Assembly: GCF_004028155.1 (NCBI RefSeq)
Contig: NZ_SBII01000005.1
Location: forward strand, 62,001 to 126,000
DNA: 64,000 nt
DNA from: Flavobacterium cerinum
Lineage (GTDB): Bacteria > Bacteroidota > Bacteroidia > Flavobacteriales > Flavobacteriaceae
Reading direction: 5' to 3'
The notes under the pieces are model-generated. The model was not told the origin of the DNA, made no database searches, and saw only the letters and a list, made by a program, of their open reading frames with translations. Each line of letters opens with the position of its first letter. Within the stretch, counting starts at the first letter, position 1. This document shows, one piece after another, positions 57,912 through 64,000 of the stretch. The translations under genes and the position numbers were made by a program.

Positions 57912-59831
57912 ATGAGAATAACTAAATTTTTGCTTCTCTTCTGTCTTACAGGATTCACTGCTTTTGCACAGGAAGCGATCCAAAACAATCAGTCTAAGTT
58001 TGACGATATTATGTATCGAAGAGGTAACGTGTATCGTTCAGCATCGGGTGTTCCCGGGCCACAGTACTGGCAAAACAGGGCAGATTATGCTATCGAAACC
58101 GAACTGGATGACAAAAACAACATTCTTAAGGGTAAGATGACAATGACCTATTACAATAATAGTCCGGAAGCATTAGAATATATCTGGATGTATATAGAGC
58201 AGAACCGTTTTACAGAAGATTCCAGGGGAACACTTACTACACCATTAGATGGCAATCGCTATAGCGGAGATACTGATGGTGGATGTAAAATAACAGGACT
58301 TAACACAAACGGAAAAAACAATAGTAGATACCTGATCAATGATACCCGTATGCAGGTGTTTTTTGATAAGCCTATTGCTGCAAAAGGAGGAAAAGCAACG
58401 GTTTCTTTGAATTTTGAATTCAAAATTCCGGAAGAAGGTATGGATCGAATGGGACAGTTAAAAACTAAAGAAGGAATCATTTATTCTATCGCACAGTGGT
58501 ATCCTCGTGTAGCAGTTTTTGATGACGTAATTGGTTGGAATACTGACCCTTACCTTGGTGCAGGTGAATTTTATGTTGAATATGGAGACTTTGATTATAA
58601 AGTAACGGTTCCTTACGATTACATCGTAGTAGGATCTGGTGAGTTAGTAAACTCAAAAGAGGTTTTATCTAAAGAACTTCTTAAACGCTGGGATGCAGCT
58701 TTAAAAAGCGATACTACTACCTATCTTATTGCTCCTAATGAAGTAGGAAATACAAATTTAACCAGGCCTTCTCAAAGCGGTAAAACAACTTGGCATTTTA
58801 AAATGAAAAACAGCCGTGATGTCGCATTTGCAACATCTAAAGGTTTTATATGGGATGCTGCCGGGATCAATCTTTCTAGCGGTAAAAAAGCAATGGCACA
58901 ATCGGTTTATACTAAAGAAAGCGATGGTAAAAAAGCATGGAGCCGTTCTACAGAGTATGTTAAAGCTTCGATAGAGCATTATTCAGAAAAATGGTTCGAA
59001 TACCCTTATCCAAATGCTGTAAACGTGGCATCTAATGTAGGTGGTATGGAGTATCCTGGGTTATCTTTCTGTCAGGCTTCAAGTGCCGGCGAAGAATTAT
59101 GGGGTGTTACAGATCACGAATTTGGTCACAACTGGTTCCCTATGATCGTTGGTTCGAATGAACGCCGCTATGCATGGATGGATGAAGGTTTTAATACTTT
59201 CATCAATCATTATAGTACAGTTGCTTTTAATAAGGGCGAATACCCATCGACTGCGGCAAAAGGACGCGCAATGATATTTTGGTACAGGTCAAAACAGAGG
59301 GAAAGTATCAATACCTATCCCGATATTGCAAGAAGTAATAACCTGGCTTTCACAGCTTATTATAAGCCTGCAACCGGACTGATTTTACTTCGTGAATACA
59401 TTCTTGGTCCTGAGCGTTTTGACTATGCTTTCAAATCGTATATCAAAAACTGGGCTTACAAACACCCACAGCCATCAGACTTTTTCAATGCTATGGATAA
59501 TGGTGCAGGAGAAAATCTGAACTGGTTCTGGAGAGGATGGTTTGTAAATAATGGCAATATCGATCTTGGTATTAAAGAGGTATCTCAAAAATCAGATCAT
59601 GCTATTATTACCTTTGTAAATAAAGGAGATGTACCTATGCCAATAGTATTTAAAGTTACTTTTGAAGGCGGTACTAGCGAAATCAAAACCCTTCCGGTAG
59701 AAGTTTGGCAGCGTCAGAATGAATGGGATTATCTTGTGAAATCACCTAAAAAAATAACTTCTGTTGATATCGATCCGGGACGATTCCTGCCGGATGTAGA
59801 TCTTAATAATAATTCATGGATTAAAGAGTAA
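57912..59831 (+). CDS. secreted M1-family metallopeptidase
   Basis: 639-aa protein with a Sec signal peptide (FLLLFCLTGFTAFAQ). The zinc site is DHEFGHNW (HEFGH at 402-406) with the third ligand in WMDEGFNTF (E425), and the exopeptidase-type motif is GGMEYPG, replacing GAMEN. It is predicted to trim peptides in the periplasm or at the surface. A strong terminator follows, so it stands alone. Confidence 0.9.
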   Translation: MRITKFLLLFCLTGFTAFAQEAIQNNQSKFDDIMYRRGNVYRSASGVPGPQYWQNRADYAIETELDDKNNILKGKMTMTYYNNSPEALEYIWMYIEQNRFTEDSRGTLTTPLDGNRYSGDTDGGCKITGLNTNGKNNSRYLINDTRMQVFFDKPIAAKGGKATVSLNFEFKIPEEGMDRMGQLKTKEGIIYSIAQWYPRVAVFDDVIGWNTDPYLGAGEFYVEYGDFDYKVTVPYDYIVVGSGELVNSKEVLSKELLKRWDAALKSDTTTYLIAPNEVGNTNLTRPSQSGKTTWHFKMKNSRDVAFATSKGFIWDAAGINLSSGKKAMAQSVYTKESDGKKAWSRSTEYVKASIEHYSEKWFEYPYPNAVNVASNVGGMEYPGLSFCQASSAGEELWGVTDHEFGHNWFPMIVGSNERRYAWMDEGFNTFINHYSTVAFNKGEYPSTAAKGRAMIFWYRSKQRESINTYPDIARSNNLAFTAYYKPATGLILLREYILGPERFDYAFKSYIKNWAYKHPQPSDFFNAMDNGAGENLNWFWRGWFVNNGNIDLGIKEVSQKSDHAIITFVNKGDVPMPIVFKVTFEGGTSEIKTLPVEVWQRQNEWDYLVKSPKKITSVDIDPGRFLPDVDLNNNSWIKE

Positions 59832-60137
59832 TTTTTAATCTTGTGTAGTTCCAAAAAAGACGTTTCTTAGTTTAAGAAACGTCTTTTTTATGTTTCACTT
59901 TTTGTATATTTTCAATGTGAAGTATTAGTTTTTTGCTCATAGCTGTAAATCAGTGTTTTGTTTAGGTATTTTACGTTGTCATTCCACTTTTAGTACAATT
60001 TGGTGTGGAACGTGTGGAGAATTGAAATTTTCATTATAATTTATTGAATTTCATCTGATGAATTCAATATGTCATTTTAACTATGGCTGTGAAATTTTAC
60101 ACTTTAAACCTTAATCTTTTTTGCTAATTTAGCGACC
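59832..60137. other. intergenic region after the M1 peptidase gene
   Basis: About 306 bp. It holds the terminator below and, near its right end, TAATTTAG just before the DUF2520 start, a weak -7 match. Nothing else is seen. Confidence 0.5.
59853..59890 (+). terminator. terminator of the M1 peptidase gene
   Basis: AAAAAAGACGTTTCTT and AAGAAACGTCTTTTTT form a long stem with a 4-6 base loop and a T run, 21 bases after the stop codon. Confidence 0.9.
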
Positions 60138-60893
60138 ATGTTAAAAGTAGTAATCATAGGTTCAGGAAATGTAGCGCAGCACCTTATCAAGGCCTTTCGG
60201 AATTCGCAGAAAGTAGAACTTGTTCAGGCGTATGCCCGGCATGCCGAAAATCTTCTGCATTTACTCGATGCAGATAAAATTACCAGCTCTTTTGACGCTA
60301 TTACAGAGGCTGATGTTTACATCATCTCGGTAAGCGATGATGCTATTTCCGGTGTGTCTTCACAACTGCCTTTTAAGGATCGGCTTGTAGTGCATACTTC
60401 GGGCAGTGTGGCTTTAGACCAACTGAATATTAAGAATCGCAGAGGTGTTTTCTATCCGTTGCAAACGTTCTCTAAAAGTAAGGAAGTCAATTTTACAAAA
60501 ATTCCGTTTTGCTTGGAGAGTGAAAAGGAAAGCGACTATAAAGTACTAGAGGAGCTTGCATTGGCCATATCTCCCCTTCTCTATGCTATAGATTCTATAC
60601 AAAGACAGTCGCTTCATGTGGCTGCAGTATTTGTAAATAACTTTACCAATCATCTTTATGCAGTTGGCAGTGAGATCTGTACTGAAAATAACATTTCGTT
60701 CGACATTCTTAAACCCCTGATTCAGGAAACTGCAGCTAAAATAGAGCAGCTTTCACCACTTGACGCGCAAACAGGTCCTGCGAAACGCAACGACCGAAAA
60801 ACAATACAAAAACACCTTGATTTTCTTAAGGATGAAAATCAAATAGCAATATATAATTTACTAACACAATCGATACAAAAAACAAATGTCTAG
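60138..60893 (+). CDS. Rossmann-like and DUF2520 protein
   Basis: 251-aa protein with an N-terminal NAD(P)-binding fold (VVIIGSGNVAQHLIKAF) and the C-terminal helical DUF2520 domain (AAVFVNNFTNHLYAVG). It resembles reductases of the 6-phosphogluconate dehydrogenase superfamily, but its substrate is unknown. It is the first gene of a conserved flavobacterial set. Its end overlaps the KdsC-like gene by 8 bases. Confidence 0.85.
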   Translation: MLKVVIIGSGNVAQHLIKAFRNSQKVELVQAYARHAENLLHLLDADKITSSFDAITEADVYIISVSDDAISGVSSQLPFKDRLVVHTSGSVALDQLNIKNRRGVFYPLQTFSKSKEVNFTKIPFCLESEKESDYKVLEELALAISPLLYAIDSIQRQSLHVAAVFVNNFTNHLYAVGSEICTENNISFDILKPLIQETAAKIEQLSPLDAQTGPAKRNDRKTIQKHLDFLKDENQIAIYNLLTQSIQKTNV

Positions 60894-61413
60894 AAACTAC
60901 AAGGAGATAATGAACGACATTACCACATTTATTTTTGATGTGGATGGAGTGCTTACAGATGGTAATATACATGTAACACCAACAGGAGAAATGCTTAGAA
61001 ACATGAACATTCGCGATGGTTATGCTATGAAAGCAGCTGTAGAAAATGGTTATACTGTTTGTATCATATCCGGAGGTCTGAATGAAGGGGTGCGTATCAG
61101 GCTGCGCAATCTTGGTATTACTGATATTTACCTTGGAGTACCTAACAAAGTAGAGACGTTTGACGAATTTATTGACATTTACAACATTAAGCCAGAGCAG
61201 GTATTATACATGGGGGATGATATTCCCGATTACCATGTGATGCAATTAGTAGGGCTGCCTACCTGCCCACTTGATGCTGCACCTGAAATTAAAGAGATCA
61301 GTCGATATGTTTCCCATAAAAATGGAGGAACGGGCTGTGTAAGAGATGTAATTGAGCAGGTAATGAAAGTTCAGGGAAAATGGATGGAGCATTTTAATGC
61401 ACGTTACGATTAA
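60886..61413 (+). CDS. KdsC-like HAD phosphatase
   Basis: 175-aa C0-type HAD enzyme with FIFDVDGVLTDG (nucleophile D18, D20), IISGG, and YMGDDIPDYHVM. The close relative KdsC removes phosphate from KDO 8-phosphate, so a role in lipopolysaccharide precursor synthesis is likely. It starts within the end of the DUF2520 gene, with the internal ATG at residue 9 as an alternative. Confidence 0.88.
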   Translation: MSRNYKEIMNDITTFIFDVDGVLTDGNIHVTPTGEMLRNMNIRDGYAMKAAVENGYTVCIISGGLNEGVRIRLRNLGITDIYLGVPNKVETFDEFIDIYNIKPEQVLYMGDDIPDYHVMQLVGLPTCPLDAAPEIKEISRYVSHKNGGTGCVRDVIEQVMKVQGKWMEHFNARYD

Positions 61414-61470
61414 TTCCTAAAACAACCCACAAACTAAAATATACCAAACTATACAACCTGAAACTACCGG

Positions 61471-62364
61471 ATGAAATTTTTAAAACTCATAGGATTCGAA
61501 AATTTAATTGTGCTTGCCTTTGCACAATTCATTATTAAATATGGCTTTCTGGATTATCATCCGGACCTGATCCTCGCTTTAAATGAAAAAAATTACAGTT
61601 TATTGGTACTGGCTTCCGTGCTTATTGCAGCTGGCGGCTTTCTTATCAATAATATAACAGCTGCCAGCAGTGAGCGTTATGGGATTTCAGAATCTGCTGC
61701 TTATTACATTTATGGTGCTTTCACTATTGGAGGACTTGCTATAGGCTATTATCTCTCTAATCTTATCGGAAGACCGAGTTTCTTATTAGTTTTTGGTCTA
61801 ACCGTTGCAACACTATATTTTTATGCTACAAGTTTAAGGAATAGTTTATTGTTAGGTAATATTGCTATCTCTTTTATTATAGCCTTAAGTGTTATGGTTA
61901 TTAGTGTTTTCTGTATTTTCCCGATTATCACAGATGATAATCGCCGTATAATGGCTACTATATTTGATCTTCTTCTTGATTACTCGATCTTTACTCTTGT
62001 TATAGGATTTATGATCACGCTAATTAAAGATCTTAAAGAAGCGGATACTGATTACAACTCAGGTATAAATACTTTACCAATCGCAATTGGAAAAGCACGC
62101 ACTGCAAAAGTTGTATTTGTATTTGGACTTATAGCTGCAGCTATGCTGCTATATTATGCAAATGCTTACCTTAAAGAACTTCTATGGGCTTTAGGTTTTG
62201 GCTTGCTATTCATTTTGGGGCCCATTATTTATTTCCTAATCAATATCTGGACCGCAAAGACTCAAAAAGAATTTGCTGTTCTTGAAGTGGTTTTAAAACT
62301 GGTATTGTTTTTTACAGCTGCTTCTATAGCGATAATAACCTTTAATATTAAACACAATGCTTAG
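61471..62364 (+). CDS. UbiA-superfamily prenyltransferase-like protein with damaged Asp motif
   Basis: 297-aa membrane protein with about eight helices, of the flavobacterial geranylgeranylglycerol-phosphate geranylgeranyltransferase-like group. The first motif, normally NDxxDxxxD followed by a short loop, reads INNITAASSERYGIS (residues 59-73). The Asp residues are lost and the loop is about 10 residues shorter than expected from family memory. The second motif (IKDLKEADTDYNSG, 185-198) is intact. The frame is open throughout, so this is an in-frame change. Activity is doubtful. Confidence 0.82.
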   Translation: MKFLKLIGFENLIVLAFAQFIIKYGFLDYHPDLILALNEKNYSLLVLASVLIAAGGFLINNITAASSERYGISESAAYYIYGAFTIGGLAIGYYLSNLIGRPSFLLVFGLTVATLYFYATSLRNSLLLGNIAISFIIALSVMVISVFCIFPIITDDNRRIMATIFDLLLDYSIFTLVIGFMITLIKDLKEADTDYNSGINTLPIAIGKARTAKVVFVFGLIAAAMLLYYANAYLKELLWALGFGLLFILGPIIYFLINIWTAKTQKEFAVLEVVLKLVLFFTAASIAIITFNIKHNA

Positions 62365-62950
62365 AGAACAGCTTAAAGGATATAAAATTGTTTTAGCATC
62401 GGGGTCGCCCCGAAGACAGCAGTTTCTTAAAGAACTGGACGCTAATTTTGAAGTGCGCCTTAAAGAAGTTGATGAAATCTATCCGGATTCATTGCAAGGA
62501 GCACAAATCACCGATTATTTAGCAGAGCTTAAAGCTGCTGCATTAGAAAATACACTTACCGATGATGAAATACTTATAACAAGCGATACTATTGTATGGC
62601 ATGAAAATAAGGCATTGGGTAAACCAACAGATTATGAAGATGCTTTTGAAATGCTTAGGTCGTTATCCGGTAAAACGCACGAGGTTATTACATCGGTCTG
62701 TATAAAAAATGCAGGAAAAAGTGAGACTTTTAATGACACTACACGTGTTACATTCAATCCGCTTACTGATGAAGAAATCAAGTATTACCTTGACAATTAC
62801 CGCCCTTATGATAAGGCAGGTTCTTATGGTATCCAGGAATGGATAGGCTTGGTAGCTATTGCAAGGATTGAAGGATCTTATGCTACTGTTGTAGGTCTTC
62901 CGGTAGATAAAGTATACCAGCACTTAAGTAAATTTATTATAAAAGAATAA
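62357..62950 (+). CDS. Maf-like nucleotide pyrophosphatase
   Basis: 197-aa Maf/HAM1-related protein with LASGSPRRQQFLKEL, a central TSDTIVWHENKALGKP and a C-terminal DKAGSYGIQE. Proteins with this pattern hydrolyse dTTP, UTP and modified nucleotides, limiting their incorporation. Its start overlaps the UbiA gene by 8 bases. Confidence 0.9.
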   Translation: MLREQLKGYKIVLASGSPRRQQFLKELDANFEVRLKEVDEIYPDSLQGAQITDYLAELKAAALENTLTDDEILITSDTIVWHENKALGKPTDYEDAFEMLRSLSGKTHEVITSVCIKNAGKSETFNDTTRVTFNPLTDEEIKYYLDNYRPYDKAGSYGIQEWIGLVAIARIEGSYATVVGLPVDKVYQHLSKFIIKE

Positions 62951-62956
62951 AGCATA

Positions 62957-63478
62957 ATGGGAGAATTTCATGATGAGATATTAAGAACAATTATTATACT
63001 GGGAATATTTGCACTCCTGGGATTTATAATAAAAAGAATCATCAGGAGATATGCCCGCGCATCTCATTTATCAGAGCATCGCACAAACCTTATAGCTAAG
63101 TATATCAATTTTTTTATGCTAACGCTTTTGGCTGTGCTTATTTTTGCAATTTGGGGTATAAAATCCAATGATATACTCACTTTTTTAGGCGGTACATTAA
63201 CCGTAATTGGTGTTGCATTTTTTGCACAATGGTCTATTTTAAGTAACATTACGTCAGGAATCATACTGTTTTTTAGCTTTCCTTTCCGTATTGGTGACTT
63301 TATTAAAGTACACGATAAAGATTTTCCTGTAGAAGCTCAGATAGAAGACATAAAAGCTTTTCATACTATTTTAAGAACGACTGAAGGTGAACTTATTACC
63401 TACCCTAACAGCCTGTTACTGCAAAAAGCAGTTAGTATTGTGCCTTTAAAACAGGAAGAGAAAGAATTTTACGATTAA
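62957..63478 (+). CDS. short MscS-family mechanosensitive channel
   Basis: 173-aa protein with two to three membrane helices and the MscS core: FLGGTLTVIGVAFFAQWSIL (pore-lining helix) followed by the beta domain FRIGDFIKVHD and IKAFHTILRTTEGELITYPNS. It is truncated relative to E. coli MscS at the C-terminus but typical of short Bacteroidota members. It probably releases solutes on osmotic downshock. Confidence 0.83.
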   Translation: MGEFHDEILRTIIILGIFALLGFIIKRIIRRYARASHLSEHRTNLIAKYINFFMLTLLAVLIFAIWGIKSNDILTFLGGTLTVIGVAFFAQWSILSNITSGIILFFSFPFRIGDFIKVHDKDFPVEAQIEDIKAFHTILRTTEGELITYPNSLLLQKAVSIVPLKQEEKEFYD

Positions 63479-63503
63479 GGTTTTTAAACAACTATTATAT
63501 CCA

Positions 63504-64000
63504 ATGCGAAAAACGATTTTATACGGTTTGCTATTTTCATGTGTTATTTGTTTTGCTCAACCAAAAAAGCCTTCATCGGCAGAGATATACAACAAACTCG
63601 AAAAACTAAATTTTTTGGGTACTGCCCTTTATATTGCAGCACATCCTGATGATGAAAACACCAGACTTATTTCGTTTTTAGCCAGTGACGTAAAAGCACG
63701 TACGGGATATTTGTCACTAACCCGAGGTGATGGAGGTCAGAATCTTATTGGTCTTGAACTAAGGGAACTTTTAGGAGTAATTCGTACTCAGGAATTAATA
63801 GAAGCCAGAAAAGTTGACGGTGGAGAGCAGTTTTTTAGCCGTGCCAATGATTTTGGATTCTCTAAAGTACCGAATGAAACATTACAGATATGGGATAAAG
63901 ATAAAGTATTGCAGGATATGGTATGGGTTATTCGAAAATTTAGGCCCGATGTGATCATTACACGATTTGACCACCGTTCTCCGGGTACAACTCATGGTCA
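63504..64000 (+). CDS. PIG-L family deacetylase (start only)
   Basis: The frame opens with a signal peptide (LYGLLFSCVICFAQ) and runs off the window. The PIG-L zinc motif AAHPDDEN is visible at about residues 46-53, followed by LTRGDGGQNLIG and FRPDVIITRFDHRS. The family removes acetyl groups from N-acetylglucosamine-type sugars; the secreted large members in Bacteroidota have uncertain substrates. The gene lies 25 bases after the MscS gene. Confidence 0.85.
   Translation, partial: MRKTILYGLLFSCVICFAQPKKPSSAEIYNKLEKLNFLGTALYIAAHPDDENTRLISFLASDVKARTGYLSLTRGDGGQNLIGLELRELLGVIRTQELIEARKVDGGEQFFSRANDFGFSKVPNETLQIWDKDKVLQDMVWVIRKFRPDVIITRFDHRSPGTTHG

Noticed and set aside
1..64000. tRNA, rRNA or CRISPR features
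   Set aside because: No cloverleaf-like GC-rich segments, rRNA signatures or regularly spaced direct repeats with spacers were found on either strand. The only array is the spacerless 10-bp repeat.

Overview
The window is AT-rich chromosomal DNA from a member of the Flavobacteriaceae (Bacteroidota), close to Flavobacterium. The evidence is the gene content (menaquinone genes, a ResB/CcsA fusion, the DUF2520/KdsC-like/UbiA/Maf set), the promoter style (TANNTTTG at -7, no strong Shine-Dalgarno sequences) and many flavobacterial protein families. No rRNA, tRNA or CRISPR array was seen.

Layout. (1) 1-1.0 kb: the end of an unknown gene and two small orphan genes. (2) 1.2-10.0 kb, minus strand: a tight eight-gene operon for CoA-dependent breakdown of a 2-substituted benzoate (salicylate or anthranilate). 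It has a CoA ligase, a fused CoA-ester hydroxylase/reductase, a thioesterase, a gentisate-type ring-cleavage dioxygenase, a fumarylacetoacetase-family hydrolase and a maleate isomerase, plus a nitrilase-family enzyme and a flavin reductase. Acetyl-CoA synthetase is divergent to it. (3) 12.4-19.5 kb, plus strand: a biosynthetic cluster with a type III polyketide synthase, flavoprotein, methyltransferase, its own dehydratase, ketosynthase, ACP and phosphopantetheinyl transferase, then a patatin-like hydrolase. (4) 19.6-23.4 kb: a DinB-like protein, a degenerate DnaQ-like exonuclease paired with a CNBD/CBS/DUF294 protein, and a DUF2911 protein.

(5) 23.54-31.22 kb is the most notable segment: a provirus-like element of about 7.65 kb with all genes on the minus strand. 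It lies between a near-perfect dif (XerC/XerD) site and a second, half-degenerate dif-like site. It encodes a Rep_trans-type replication initiator, a small HTH protein, a 280-residue capsid candidate, a virion lysozyme/transglycosylase-like protein and several tiny membrane proteins. It has no integrase, tail genes, Zot-type ATPase or terminase. The best hypothesis is a small tailless provirus of the FLiP (Finnlakeviridae) kind that uses the host Xer recombinases to integrate at dif. An exactly 10-bp-periodic repeat array separates the early and late halves. A secreted-protein gene at one end has a paralogue just outside the other end.

(6) 31.9-38.7 kb: NUDIX hydrolase, acyl-CoA oxidase/dehydrogenase, a VOC protein and an HxlR-regulated set (MFS exporter, NmrA-like protein, DUF1772). 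(7) 38.7-57.6 kb: mostly minus-strand housekeeping genes, including menB, menA, menC and menD, PH-domain proteins, a metallo-hydrolase, CvfB-like, DODA-like, glutathione peroxidase and the ResB/CcsA fusion. (8) 57.9-64.0 kb, plus strand: an M1 peptidase and the conserved DUF2520 / KdsC-like / UbiA / Maf / MscS set, ending in a truncated PIG-L deacetylase. The UbiA protein has lost its first Asp-rich motif.

All family calls come from reading motifs by eye. No database search was possible.
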